A stretch of 64,000 nucleotides of DNA from the NCBI GenBank assembly GCA_903813345.2, contig CAIIXF020000012.1, positions 3,513,318 through 3,577,317 of the forward strand, given 5' to 3'. Under the pieces are notes generated by a model. It worked only from the letters and a program-made list of their open reading frames with translations, was not told where the DNA came from and ran no database searches. Source of the stretch: Owenia fusiformis (Eukaryota; Annelida; Polychaeta; Sabellida; Oweniidae). This document shows positions 1 through 12,519 of the stretch, piece after piece. Each line of letters starts with the position of its first letter. Position 1 is the stretch's first letter. Made by a program: the position numbers and the translations under genes.

Positions 1-191
1 TTTTTCCGTCCTAAAATCTTGTCTGTAAAGTCTTGTTTTCTGGTTTACTGTTTGACGGATCAATTTCAATTTTTCAGGGATGGTTCTTAGTATAAAAATC
101 TACAGCTGACTAATTTTTTGGGCATTCTTGGTAAATTCTAAGGTGGCCATTTTGCATTTTCAATTCCAAAATTGTAACAGAAAGGTCTTGT

Positions 192-749
192 CTACTCATT
201 TTCAGGATAACCATTAGACGGGATCACCCATTGGTGGGGACATATTGTACACATTTGTGTTCTTGTTATGAATTGTTTCAGATATTTTGGGGCCATATCT
301 CTTGTAATTAATTTTCCAATCATCATTCTACCGTCTTTGACAAGATGCCTCTTACACTTTAGAGCCAAATCCCATAATTTATCGACCATCTTCTCACTCT
401 CTTGTTCTATAGAAATTTCTAAATTTTTGGAAAGTTCTGAAATATCATTCCCCCCGATTTGCATAAATCCACAATCAAAATGGCTCATAGGTACGCTCGT
501 GTCACTCAAAATTTTAGAAACCTTTTCAACCGTCCCCTTACTCAGAAAGGTACATCGGGCCCTCGGAGGTACCAAAACCCATTTGAGCTTTTTTTTCTTG
601 TCAAGAGATTTTATCTTATTCTTAGGCCCAGGTGTTTCTTTTCTACTCTTATCCATCTTTTGCTCTAAAATTGACTTTTCCACCAATGTCTCTAATCGAT
701 CTATATATGAATGGCCAACGAACAATACCTTTGAAGTTTTGTCATTCAT
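192..749 (-). CDS. SGNH/GDSL-hydrolase-like protein fragment, probably mobile-element derived
   Basis: A 185-residue open frame on the minus strand. Near its start it has VGHSYIDRL, which resembles SGNH block I with a nucleophile Ser. At about residues 97-101 it has IGGNDIS, a good block III (GGND). The middle is Lys-rich. I do not see the block V Asp-x-x-His near the end, so the catalytic set looks incomplete or continues elsewhere. SGNH-like domains of this kind are known from repeated elements in invertebrate genomes, where their role is unclear. No recombinase or reverse transcriptase was recognised beside it. It could be a relic, or one exon of a host gene. Confidence 0.5.
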   Translation of the reverse strand: MNDKTSKVLFVGHSYIDRLETLVEKSILEQKMDKSRKETPGPKNKIKSLDKKKKLKWVLVPPRARCTFLSKGTVEKVSKILSDTSVPMSHFDCGFMQIGGNDISELSKNLEISIEQESEKMVDKLWDLALKCKRHLVKDGRMMIGKLITRDMAPKYLKQFITRTQMCTICPHQWVIPSNGYPENE

Positions 750-1223
750 AGTTTTAGAAGATCTACCTGGAATAAGAGGATAATTAAGAAATAAGGTGCA
801 ATCTGGGCTTGCCTAGGCTGAAGATGAACTAGAAATTTTTTTCCCCCTCAACTTTCGGAGATCACTAAACTAACTCAAGCCCTATTTCAATCTCTGTTTC
901 TGTCACTAAATTCTTTTACTACTCTAATATTAACTTTTCTACCCAAACGTTATATTAGAATAAATCAACTTACCCTCAAAGATTGCTAGATTGCCTACCA
1001 CTGAAATGTTATCATTCCCGACCTGGAAAGTTTCACATTATTCTGACTTGATTTTCATAGTCTATAAGGACCCCACATTTTTGTTGTTTCATTTTTTCTG
1101 GTCTTTTTTGTCTCCAAATCTGACAAAAATCTGAGTGAAATGTTACCTTTTTGTGTCATGATATGATATATCACTTTGAAGCTTCATTTCACCACAATTT
1201 TAGAATTTCAATATTTTGACTTT

Positions 1224-1612
1224 GTGTAAAGTCCATTTCACTGTTTTATTGCGTCAGTAGAACCCCAGAAATAAGAAATAGGGAGACCACTGTGCAACAA
1301 TATATAGAAAAGTATATTCACATTGTACATGAATGACATTTGTATATTTCAGATTTTTTAGTTTTTTGTGCAATAAGCCTGAGCCCTTTGTAATGTCAGC
1401 CATGTTATCTTATTGAAAATAACATGGCAGAGAAGCATCAAAACATAAGAAGCCACACACTTTATAAGCCAAACTATAAGCAATCCAAGATATACAAATG
1501 TCATTCATGTACAATAGAAATATATTTTTCCATATATTATTGCATATTGATATTTTGATTTCTTATTTTTTAGGTTTTACTGATGCACTAAAACAGTGAA
1601 ATGGACTTAACC
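1224..1612. mobile_element. Palindromic MITE with a shared core
   Basis: Two arms, about 1224-1355 and 1489-1611, are inverted copies. CCATTTCACTGTTTTATTG on the left is mirrored by CACTAAAACAGTGAAATGG on the right, and TGTACATGAATGACATTTG by its complement. The centre has CCATGTTAT and ATAACATGGCAGAGAA. The same core returns at 58985-59040, which marks a repeat family. No coding capacity is seen. Confidence 0.6.
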
Positions 1613-2010
1613 ATGCATACTCACAAATATCAGAGTTTTTCTTAGGAAATACCCCCTAGAGGTTTCTTTAGCGGGTATTTCCTAGAAAAATTCTGATAAA
1701 TTTATATGTAATGACATGTCAAACTCAAAGTCTGTAACCTCTTATATTTTGATGCTTTTCTGCTATGTTATGTTAATTCTGCAAAAAATAATGTTGCGGA
1801 TAGACCTCAAATTACAAGGGGCACAGGCTTATTTCAATAAGTTCATCAGCTTGCCTTTGAAGCAGTTAAACAGACTGTAACTATCTACTGACAACACAAT
1901 ATTTTTTGTAGATTAAGGTTATTGAAGTACAATTTTAGATGTAAGATATTTTAATTTTTAGCCTTCCTTCATCTTCCAAGATGCCCAACAAGAAAAAGTC
2001 TACACAAAAG

Positions 2011-2786
2011 AATGAAAGCAGGGATTGTTTGCCTACACTGCCTATATATAGGTAAGAATAAGATTAATCTAAAATACATGTACTGCAATTGAATTAATTG
2101 AAAAATGAGGTTTCATCAGATCTGTACCTCATATCATAACCCTATCTAGTCTTAATTTAAGTCACTTGACTTAAACACTAGCTATTTGAACATGTTGGCT
2201 TTGGCTAGGCAATTGTGCTGCCATCTGCTTCAGCTTTGATAACATGAATCAAGTACCTAGAATTTGCAGCATGACTTAAAATTATACCTTATCATTAAAT
2301 CAAAAACAAATAAATCAAACTAGACTTTAAAATTGAGAGGGATGCATATTTTTCTATAAGCAGTAATGATCAAGCTAATTTGAAAACTTCCCTTTGTTAC
2401 AGAGAGAAAGATATTGGAGGAGGTGTGGTGCCCCTAACCATAAGCTGATCAAGTAAGTTGTAAAACTCAAAAAGTAAATTACACTATTATTGCCAATAAT
2501 TAGTTTGAATTAGTTTGGCATTAGCAAATCCCCCAAAATTTGAATTTATAGTGAATTGTTCTTAGTATTCACATATAAACTCTCTCATATATTCTAGCCA
2601 AAAATGTAATATAACACACATAAAAATGGCTGACATGTTTCAAAAGGGTCACTTAATAGCCAAAATGTCATTGGAAAGTGTTATGCTTTTAAGTTTTCAT
2701 ATATAAAGTTATCTCCTTGTTCTTTCAGTTATTCCAATGGGATAGCAGATGAACACAGATATTGTGCTCCAGATGCTGAATCTGAA
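2011..2786 (+). CDS. Possible small spliced gene (about 60 residues), unrecognised
   Basis: An ATG near 2011 opens a short Lys-rich frame (MPNKKKSTQKNES) that runs into a clean donor, AG|GTAAGA, near 2052. A second stretch after TTGTTACAG near 2401 and a third after TTCTTTCAG near 2728 have exon-like boundaries, and the second ends at a CAA|GTAAGT donor. One acceptor choice keeps a Cys- and Trp-containing frame (RYWRRCGAPNHK) open through the third piece to a TAG. A different acceptor stops the frame earlier. No family was recognised and the pieces are short, so this may be a noncoding transcript or chance. Confidence 0.22.
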
Positions 2787-3756
2787 ATGTAGGTATCCAA
2801 TAAATGGTGAATGTTCATTAATGTTTTCCATTGGTAAATGCATGAGCATTGCAAAATCCAACAAAAAGATGGTAATTTTTCATATTTAGTTAAAAGCAGT
2901 TTGAGTTTAGCACCATTCAAAAGTTTGCATGTGCCCGGGAGTCAGGACTTTTGACTGGAATAGTTTTGTCCAGTATACACTTTAGAAACTCATGATCTGC
3001 AAATGTAGTCAAAGTCATTAGACATCTAGAGGTGGAGCAGTCTGCCTTAGCATAGTGCCATTGAGAAAAGTCCTTTTAGGCACTTTTTACCAAATAAATA
3101 TAATATAAATACAGGTTTCTACAAGTTTTTAGAGCTTTTTAAGTATTTTTTATTTGGTTCTTAACTAGACATATGTTTTTAAGGAAAAGGACCCCTTAGA
3201 ATGACAAAATAATTTGAACACTATTTACCTAAAATGCCAATGTCAAACTGAAAGTCAACAGTTACCAGGTTTACTAAAAGTAAGACAATGCAAGCAATGA
3301 TCTCTCCGGTATTTTTTTATCAGGCAGGTGCAAAATTCTCATTTTCATAATTAAGACCAAAATTGGTCAAAATATGCCAATTTTTCATGATTTTTCTCAT
3401 TTTCAAGTGGGTGCAACTGGATTTTCAGGTGGTTGCAAGCCTGTATTTGAAATCTCAGGTTGGTGCTGCACCCACTTGTTTAAATGCTTGGGAGATCACT
3501 GGCAAGGAAAAAACAAGGAAATACACACATACCTTCATACTTTATTTTGTACCAGAAAATAACATGTGCAGGTATACATAGCAATTTTTAATTTCAGGCA
3601 ACATCTAAATAATGGTGTACAAGAAGATAAAATCATCTGAACTAATGGGCAGGAAGTAGGAAAAATCCAAGTCAACATCCTTGACAAGGTATGCATCACC
3701 CCAGTTTACAGTGTTTCATTGATCAACTTTATGGGTTGGGGTCAATCAGAGGTCAA

Positions 3757-4125
3757 TATCTTTTTATTTGGTGTTTTAAGGAAATTGGTGTCGCTGTGAC
3801 ACTTGGCGACCCATGATTATGTGACCTGAGGTCAAGTTCATTCCAAGGTCAAAGGTTCATTTCAAGCGCATCTTAAGGCCAAAGGTCAATATATAAGTAT
3901 TTGGTGTTTTACTGACCCTTGGCATCTCCTGATCAGGTACCTGAGGTAAAAGTTAGTGTTAATTGGCCAAGGTCTTCTGAAGGTCAAAGGTGTATATCTA
4001 GGTATTTAACATGTCAAGGCCTTTTGACAAGTTCACCTTTAATCAAGAGTCAGGTCAAGGTCAAAAGATCAGTATACAGGTATTTAGCATTTTATTGGGG
4101 CTCCTGCCATGTGAGACCCTTGGTG
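3757..4125. repeat. Degenerate tandem repeat dense in AGGTCA motifs
   Basis: Three or four diverged copies of a unit of roughly 100-120 bp. Each contains AAGGTCAAAGG-like strings and a GGTATTTGGTGTTTTA-like box. Related copies occur at about 14880-14990 and 36570-36735. AGGTCA is the half-site of nuclear receptors, and AGGTCAAAGGTCA is a DR1 arrangement. No coding frame is seen. Confidence 0.5.
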
Positions 4126-4449
4126 ACCCACTTAAATGGATAGATTGCTAGTGGTGTTTATAAATCAATTTTTTCTCTCGAAAGTTTCTTGTGATATATG
4201 AATAACTTTGATATTCATGTAGCCTATATTTCTATTTTTCAGATTGGGAGTGTCTAATGGATGATGTTTCCTGCCATAAGTGCAAGAAATGACTGGCTTC
4301 CAAGGTTAATGATTGATACAATAGCAATATCCAGCTCAAATCCAATACATATACAGCTTAAAAAAAAAACTCAACAAACTGGCATTGTAATTTCGCATCA
4401 TTCACAATCAGCTCTGCTCACAAGAAGAATGTACTATAAGCATGGCTAA

Positions 4450-6240
4450 ATCAATTTGGCATGCAAAACTCTATTCCTGATAAACATACATGGAGATTAT
4501 GAGACCAGACCAAGATATAAAAATATGTATATGCATTCTAAGCGAGTGTGGAATTCACACCTCACATTTCAAAAATCTTTGATTATGCTCTAGTAAAAAG
4601 TACTGAGAGTAGCAATTAAAAAAGCGAAACAGTGAAATCATGCAGTGAAACTGTTGACACACTAGATGATTGATAACACAACTCTGACATTATGATAATA
4701 CTTTATTTTAATGATATGAAACCAAAACTGTTTCTGAAAGGACATTTTCGAAGTGTTACATTGTCCTCATTTTGTGCTCATTGGCATACACTGTATATTT
4801 TGACATTATTTAATTTCGCCAATTTCACAAATTCAAATTTATAGACCCCCGAAGTTTTAAAAATTTTACCTATAGCACTAAGAATGCTTCAAGAATGTAC
4901 AGTATTTATGTCTACCAAACTTTATATTTCCCTGGGGAATTGACAAAGATGACCATTTTTTCGTGATTTTACCACCATGGCAAATTATGTGTTTAATTAA
5001 ATTGCATTTGAAAAATACTTGGATTATGCAAACTTAGAGCCAACACTGATTAGGTTTTAGAAAAAAGGTAAATAATACATACAATCTACAATAGCTGCCA
5101 TATTAGCCATTCTCCTTGCAGTTCAGTCTTGCATTCATTGGCATAGAAATCATCACTGGACAAATTGTTTGGACTTTTTGGGGAAAAAAATATTGAGTTT
5201 GAAGCCTGGGAAACCAATTCCTTGTTGTCTCGACATCAAAATTAATTTCATTCCTGGGATTCAGTTTTAATGTACATGAAGCTTTAATATAATTCTGAAG
5301 GATATGACTTGGTATGTAAATTACTTGGTGCTATGTTCCCTGAGAGCAATTTATTGCTGCGTGTCTTGCTCTATCATTTTTATGTTAAGAAGCAAAAAAA
5401 ATAATATTCATGAAAACTAGATTTTTAGGATATCCTCATTACAAAAATTTTGGGAATTCTATTCAAGTAGTGTTAAAGGCATATGTTCAGTTTTTGCAAT
5501 TATCCATTTCTCAATTGTCTGTACGATATAAAATATAAATGTATTTGAATGTGAAAATAAATGTGAATAATTCTTAATTATAACATTTCTTGTTTGTTAT
5601 GTTTAGCATATATATATTTTTATTTTAATTTACTTGGTTTATAAATGGTTAAAAAGTTAAATTTTTTATATTTGATTTGGATCATCAAAAGAACTTATCT
5701 TGTTCAGTAAACAGTAAACTGTATGGTAACCGTATTTAGTAATCGGTACGTTGTTATTTGCCTTTTGGGTCACTGTACTCAGTGACCGGTATCCTTGACC
5801 ATTAGGTCAATCAACATTTCTGCGGATAGATGTCGTACTCACTAATTGACATTGTTCCTGCGCAGACAGTAGTAAAAGGCTGGTTGGTATTACAATAACC
5901 TCACTTGTTGTGCAGTTTTGAGGTTTATGCAATACCTTCACGATAAAGACTTCAATTTTACATCGTTGACCAGGTATTTATTTTGTACAAAGACATTGAA
6001 AAGCTCATGAAAAACATCGAAGAAGTTATACGGTGATTTTTATTCGATTTTTTCAAGGGGTCTCCGAAATTTTCGCAATTTCTGTTGCAATTACCCTACC
6101 TATATATAATTTGCACAATCAAATCCCGTCTAAATCATAAAAACTAATTGATTTTTATGTCTCTGCCAAGTATCAAGTGCAAATACTGTCTAGTTTTAAC
6201 AGGGTTGGAAAATCTATTCTTGAGATGAGAATTCTCGTCA
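4450..6240. other. Gene-free AT-rich stretch
   Basis: I see no supported exon, RNA gene or clear element boundary here. There are only AT-rich sequence and short stop-ridden frames. Repeat remnants too diverged to recognise by eye may be present. Confidence 0.4.
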
Positions 6241-6270
6241 TCGCCAAGATTTGTTGAGCAGTGATTTTCA

Positions 6271-6350
6271 TGACGTCATTTGTTTGGTTTAGCAATGACG
6301 TCATATGTAAACAACGATTTACGCATGCGTGAAAACGGCAGCGCCTCTAG
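6271..6350. promoter_or_regulatory. Paired CRE palindromes with an NRF1-like site
   Basis: Two perfect TGACGTCA octamers lie at 6271-6278 and 6296-6303, and ACGCATGCGT follows near 6322. This cluster resembles a housekeeping-type promoter. No gene was found next to it, so its function is inferred only from the motifs. Confidence 0.3.
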
Positions 6351-6439
6351 CGGCAAAATGAGGCCGAGACCATTACATCAATGGGAGTTTCCAATCCATT
6401 TCTTAAAGTCCGTGGTCATATGAGAAAGCATCTTCCAAA

Positions 6440-6705
6440 GTTTGTATAACATTTTCAAAAGCTTAAAGCAACTAATCTTTCAAATTCACATCTTCGTGAT
6501 TATAACATTGTCCTAAAGAGCGTGTGTGATATTTTTAATAAGCTAAAAGCTATTATATTCAAAATCACATCTTCATGATGATAACATTGTCCTAAGAAGC
6601 TTATATGATATTTCTAAAAGCTGAAAGCTATCCTCTCCTTGATTATAACATTGTCTTAAGAAACTTGTATGGTATTTTTAAATGCTAAAAGCTATCATGT
6701 TATTT
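6440..6705. repeat. Tandem repeat, unit about 79 bp
   Basis: The phrase ATAACATTGTCYTAA recurs at about 6502, 6581 and 6644, each followed by an AGCTAAAAGCTAT-like segment. The last unit is shorter. About 3.5 diverged copies are present. Confidence 0.6.
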
Positions 6706-7804
6706 AAAAGTCATACATCAGTATATATACTGTTCTCGGAGTTCGTGGAATAAGGGCGGATCTCAATTTAAATAGGTTGATCTGATTGGATAGAGATTTT
6801 TGGGGACAGTTTAATTTATGGGGCACTACCCTTGCCTCTCCTGTAAACACGTGTCTGCATTGTCATACAAAGGAATGTGCACAGTGATCACTTTAATTGC
6901 TGCAGTGAGGGGGGTGAATATAATCTATTCCTATGGTCAGAAATAAATGTTTCTCCAGGAACTGTCGATACACATCAGAAGAAAGTTAGTTACAACATCT
7001 AATTACATTTACATGATTAATAAACAATGCATATTCAAGCATTTAAAAATACATATTTAGTTGCACTAAACTACATCCATCGTAAAATATTCTTTGTCTG
7101 TGGGTGGGATGATTTCACCAAGGGGAGAATTCTCACAGATGTACATATGCACCTTTGGACAATAGCAGTATATTTGTCTTCCAATAAACAAAGGCTTTAT
7201 AATTAAATATTTCAGAGTGGCATCCAAACTGATAAAATTGATAGTGAACAAAATATGAAATGTCAGCCTCATTTGATTTGTAGCAATTAATAAATTCGAG
7301 TGAAAGAGTAAATCTGAACAACATGCTACTGAGCGTGTGAATTTAATATTCAGCTCTGTTTTACAAACATTATAATCTTTATGACAAAGGGCTATAATGG
7401 TCAGAGCATTGAATTCAGATTTGCATGCATTGATTTATGAACTGGGAATTTCAAAGAATTTATGAAACCAACACTTGTATTTGACTCCACTAAAATAGTG
7501 AACATTTAATTATGACCCAGTCCAAAAAATTTTGATTTCCCTAAAATATAAATATAAAACAGAAATAGTGCATTTCTGTTACATCAGTATTATTGGCATA
7601 AAGGATGTCTTACTAATAGATGTTTTTATTTTTACCGGTTTTCTCAAAAACTAAAAGTATCATCCCATTGACCATTTCTATATAGATATATAGGGTTAAT
7701 AGATGGCAGTGTGTGTTGGTAGAGACAGAATACCATTCATAGAACATAGAATTCAAATATGCCATCAAAAAGAAGAAAACGTTTGTGCTCACACCCCATT
7801 CTCT

Positions 7805-8222
7805 TATACGTCGTAGCACCGGAAGCTTACGACGTATACCCAATATTTTCGGCAGGAGATTTGTAAGTACTCATTTATTTCGACGTTTTGACAGAATATG
7901 GTCCTTTCCCTTTCGTGGAAACATTGACCATACCATGCAGATATACCTCTAGTATCACTACGTCTCAACATTTTGTCTGAATACGGTCTAAAACTTCTCA
8001 AACCTTCTAGAAAGCACGACAATTTCTTGAAAAAATGATAATTTTTCACAAAAACCATCATACTTTCTACAATTTTAACCCTATAATCTTGGAATATTGA
8101 TAATAATAACATAAATTTTTTATATATTATCCAGACACTCAAGTTTCCCAAATTAATGACAGAATTCCGAGATATTAATTTTTCTTTGAAAATATACGAC
8201 GGTAAGGAAGTTACGACGTTCA
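7805..8222. mobile_element. Small element with TACGTCGTA-type inverted ends
   Basis: The left end (ACGTCGTAGCACCGGAAG and then TTACGACGTATA) resembles the complement of the right end (TATACGACGGTAAGGAAG and then TTACGACGTT). Together they bracket about 420 bp. The internal frame does not resemble a known protein. This looks like a nonautonomous DNA transposon. Confidence 0.4.
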
Positions 8223-8223
8223 C

Positions 8224-9860
8224 CCATCATTTAAGATCTGTCCTTCACTGTTTTCATAGTAGCTCATGTAATGCAATGAAGTACTCTTGATACATGATTC
8301 AAATGAAACTGCTAAAAATAAATTCTACAAAAATTTACCTTAAAAAAGAAATTAAATCATAACTTCTTTGTTTGCGCAACTCGTGATGTCTAAACGCTAT
8401 GTCAGTATTGCACAATTACGTGAAACAATAAACAAATGCATTTTTGGGTTTCTAGAATTTAATTTAAAATTGCTATATTTTTGGATTTTCTGTGTGACAT
8501 CATCTCTTTAAATACAATACAAGACAAGACTCTCCTGAATTAAAAAATACTAAAATTCTCCCTAGGCAAGAACTATTATATATTATTCCTTCTCTAGAGC
8601 TCCTAAAAATTCAAATTAACGGTTTTTGCGGGGCGTTATGAGTTCCTATATGCCCCGAGGGTTGAACCCGTGTGTTAAAGAAACTAGACCAGCTCATAGC
8701 TGGTCTAAGATGTAAGATATCATTCATTTTCAACACAAAGGACGAACAGACTTAGTTTTTTCATATTTAGTAGAGATATGCTTAGTGAAATTCAAGTGAC
8801 GACAGATAATCAAAACTGAATGTCAACTCAATCCAGTTACACAAAAAACTATTGAGAATGTTTGCTTTATAATCAACAATGCCACTTACATTTCTTTACA
8901 AATGTTTTAAATGAAATGCCTAACGCCAAGTCTTATATTTACCAATCCTATCAACAAATTGAAATGTTGATGGGATTAGCTTGCCTTATATTCGGTATGA
9001 TAATTTAACTTTCGTTTTAGCCCTATTTTTCATGAGCGTTGCTAGACATAAGGCAGGAGAGGTATCTGTCCCAAGGGTAGTTAATATCCAGTGGCGGATA
9101 CAGGGGGATGCGCGCATGACGCGCACTCCCCTGGAATCCAGCACTGATCATGAGACAATCATTTAGTCCTGATGATACGACGTCATATCATGGCGTGACA
9201 TTGTAATTGTTCAATCTACAAACAAAATTTCAAGTTTTACAACCTGAGACTAACATAAAATCAACGTAAGCGCCAATATGACTTTATAGTCACAACCCGA
9301 TGCCTTATGATGGTACAATTCATCTGAAAGTAGACATTTGAAATAATGTTTTTCAAGACTTGAATACATGTCAATCGTAAGCAACCTTTTGCCCATTGTG
9401 TTCTTTTCAGTTAAAATGATTAAAACGAAAAGCAAGCAAACACTTAGGCTCCTGAGCTGCCAACCCATCGTTTTTACTGGAATCTTTCCTAATCGTTTCC
9501 TGAAATTCAACGTAGCCCAGATCTCTATTTGATGAAAATTACGTATTTCTAATAAAAATGATTTGCCGATATACTGATTACTGAACAAGATGTCATGTTA
9601 CGTGCGTTCTCTTGTCAAGATAAAACCATTTAACCACTTACGCACACCATTGGAATGCTAATTTTGTCATATTGAATGTAGTTTTTACAAATTGGCGTTA
9701 AACAACTGAGAAATCAAACAGTATGTGTTAATCTTTAAATGACGACGTGATTTTAAAGGCCGACAATGTTAAGGTTTTTTGTTATTTTCACACTGAACAT
9801 AATGCGATGTTTTCTCATTATGATCCAAAGTGACGTGCCAGAATGAAAATTGATCTTCTA
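8224..9860. other. Gene-free stretch
   Basis: No supported gene. At about 9090 there is CAGTGGCGGATACAGGGGG, a string typical of the end of hAT-like elements, but I found no matching second end nearby. Confidence 0.35.
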
Positions 9861-10003
9861 TTATGTCTTGGTCACATTTGCTACGATTTTCACTACGGCG
9901 CCCGGCAGATTGAGTATTTTGTTCAAAATTGAATACTTTGAACAAAACACTCAATCGGCCGGGCGCCGGCCGATGGATCTGAGCAAATGTGACCCAGGCA
10001 TTA
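9861..10003. mobile_element. MITE with GGTCACATTTGCT ends, copy 1
   Basis: ATGTCTTGGTCACATTTGCT on the left is mirrored by GAGCAAATGTGACCCAGGCAT on the right. The centre is a GC-rich palindrome (GGCGCCCGGC and GCCGGGCGCC). A second, shorter copy lies at 36371-36487. Confidence 0.65.
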
Positions 10004-10047
10004 CTGAGACGTAAACCCCAAATATATATGCTATATTAATAAAAAAC

Positions 10048-10742
10048 AGATGCGAGTAGGTAGTTACCCGTTTCACCACTAGGTGGCTCGTTCGGGTCAG
10101 ATAGCATGGCGGGTATAGTAGAAAGTTCCCTTCAATAACGCAGATGCGAGTGGGTAGTTACCAGTTTCACCACCAGGTGGCTCGTTCGGGTCAGATAGCA
10201 TGGCGGGTATAGTAGAACGTTCCCTTTAACTTAAATTACATCTGTTTTAGTTGTTCAATTTTCATATAACCCTTATGTATCTTATAGTTATGCAAATCAA
10301 AATATGTCCAGTAAATGAAAATGTTATCTGACCAATACAAGAAAAGATATTTCTCTTTTTGTGATTTTGTAACACGGGCTCTATGGAGAATCAACCCGAA
10401 CTAGAAGTCACACTTTCAAAAATAATTCAATTTTCTTTTCATATTACCCTCATGTATCTAATAGATATGCAAATCAAAATATACCCAGTAAATGAAAATG
10501 TTCTCTGACCATTACAAGAAAGGATTACTCACTTTTTGTGATTTTGTAATATTGGCTCTATGGAGAATCAACCCGAACTAGAATTCACACTTTCAAAAAT
10601 AATTGAATTCTCAAACTTGATAAACAATTTTCGAAACCATATTTCTAGGTGTAGTTTTACATGTAGATTTCAAATATAACATCGCTTTGACTGAATTTTG
10701 AATATTTAATGGTGTAAATCAAGATTTTTTCTACTCGCATCT
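10048..10742. mobile_element. CAGATGCGAG-ended element, internally duplicated
   Basis: The block starting CAGATGCGAGTRGGTAG occurs twice in tandem, at about 10048-10137 and 10141-10230. A following block with TCTATGGAGAATCAACCCG also occurs twice, at about 10250-10430 and 10432-10605. CTACTCGCATCT near 10731 complements the start. A third copy of the first block is at 36832-36925. It has no coding capacity. Confidence 0.55.
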
Positions 10743-10928
10743 AGTCTATAAAACAAATATCGGGTAAATTAATAATATTTTTTGATCGATTCTGTTGCGT
10801 TCTAAAACCAGAAGTGTGTACTCTGACATTATCGGTACAGAGCAAACAATATGAGGCACTCTACTGTAACAACCTCTTCTGAACCAAATTGCACTTATCT
10901 ATTATATACTACGGGTTTTAATGCATAC

Positions 10929-11540
10929 CTTCTTTGAGTATTTCTTTTTCCTGAGGGATTCCACTGCAGCACAGGTTCCAAAAATGAATTTCACTGCTTT
11001 CTATTGTAACCCTAAAATAAATGACAACAAAATTGATTTATAGACGTATGTATTGACATTACAATACCATATTAAAGAACACTTGCCTCAATATGCCTAT
11101 TGACTAATCGTGCTCATATAAATATTTGACAATGATTGTATGTTATCCAGGCGGAGAACATGTAACGTCTGAGAATCTGGAAAAATATGTTAAAAAATGA
11201 TGTGAACATAACTACCCCATAAAACACGGGAATAAAGAGAGAATTGGAGAAAAGAGGCAGGAAAGTGGAAGCCATTTTCGAAAAATGGTAGTTGGTTAAT
11301 CGGAAGGTTTCTTTTTTTGTGGCTATGTATTTTCCTGAGCCTCGACACACAAACTTTTAAAATAAAACGAAACATTCACTTACCATAATATTCCAGTGAA
11401 GTTTCAATAAGGGGCTCGTGTTGTAGCAGTACAAAAGACGCGTATCGCTTGCCGTGTAGAAAAGGTGTCACATGACCATGTATACGGTCGCCATCTTTGT
11501 AATGATTAAATCGTTCATACGAAGACTGCGGGGTAACTTC
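10929..11540 (-). CDS. Two possible exons of an unrecognised minus-strand gene
   Basis: On the minus strand a frame ending at 11384 carries a sharp donor (TATG|GTAAGT). A 72-bp piece at 10929-11000 has an acceptor (ACAATAG) and a donor (AAG|GTATGC). Joined in phase 1 both stay open, giving a short reading frame with ASFVLLQHEP and then EIHFWNLCCSGIPQE. The 5' side runs into a mariner end at 11557 and no start Met is evident. No family was recognised, so this could be a real fragment or a noncoding exon pair. Confidence 0.25.
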
Positions 11541-11556
11541 GGGGGTAACGCTACTA

Positions 11557-12180
11557 TGTACAGGGTGGTCCAAAAAAATGGGACACTCATATTTCAAAAA
11601 TAAATATTGATTTTCTTGAAAACATGTCATATTATATACCAATGGATAGGGTATTTGCTCATCTTTAATTTGGTATATCATAAGTTCAAAATTATTATAA
11701 TGTCTGTCAGCCAGCGTCCATAATATAAATGACGTCATTTTCGTTTCAAAACAGGTTTTCCAAAACTTGCAAAAACCAAGTTTTATTGTCAACTTTATTT
11801 ACATAAACAGATGTTTAATATGTCCACCATTTTGATCAATTGTAGCCCTCAATTTTGGCCTAAACTGATCAATAGCATCATCGATATGCTGTTAAGACAA
11901 AAAATTTCACTTCTCAATAATTCTGTCCTCGTGTTAGTTCGTGGTAGTCGCAGACGTTGGGTGATCGGGTGATCTGGGGAGCCAGTGATTAAGGGGGGTG
12001 AATCTAGGCACTTTTTCATTAAAACTCTTGTGGGATCTATTGCTTAGAGCCCTATCTTGTTGGAAAATGTAATGTGATTCCTAAATGAGCTCATATCAGA
12101 ATGGTCGAAAAACAACATAATTGGATCCGATATCAACGTCTGCGACAACCACATATTGGGAGAACTAACAGAATTGGTTT
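11557..12180 (-). pseudogene. Mariner/IS630-type transposase relic with one terminal repeat
   Basis: The end at 11557 reads TACAGGGTGGTCCAAAAAAA, a mariner-type terminal repeat. On the minus strand, near 11805-11893, a conceptual frame ends in FRPKLRATIDQNGGHIKHL, the usual C-terminus of this transposase family. Further upstream are broken pieces of FQQDRA (with the catalytic Asp) and LPRSPD. Stops and frame changes separate them, so the copy is dead. Confidence 0.6.
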
Positions 12181-12519
12181 ATCATGAACCAATTACATAT
12201 ACTCAGTCCCTTACTAAGGATAAAATTGTTGAGAAGTGAAATTTACCAAATAATTGCTTGTTCTTTCACTACAAGATATTCACTACTACAAGACATCATA
12301 TCGACGTGTGGCACTAGATGGCTGAAATTCGTCGGACAAACAAAGATGGTAAGCTTGAGAGGCTTGTGAGGTACAATTTTAGCTAATATGGTGAGTTTTT
12401 GCAATCGCTCACTTGTCTGTCCGTCTGTCCGGCCATCTATCCGCCAGTCTGTCAACAATAGTGGCATGTTTTAACATTTCTGTCCATAGAATTCTCGTTT
12501 TAAAGTGTGTGCGAATCTA

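Noticed and set aside
7804-8223. 139-codon minus-strand frame
   Set aside because: It coincides with an element bounded by inverted ends; composition and lack of motifs suggest chance.
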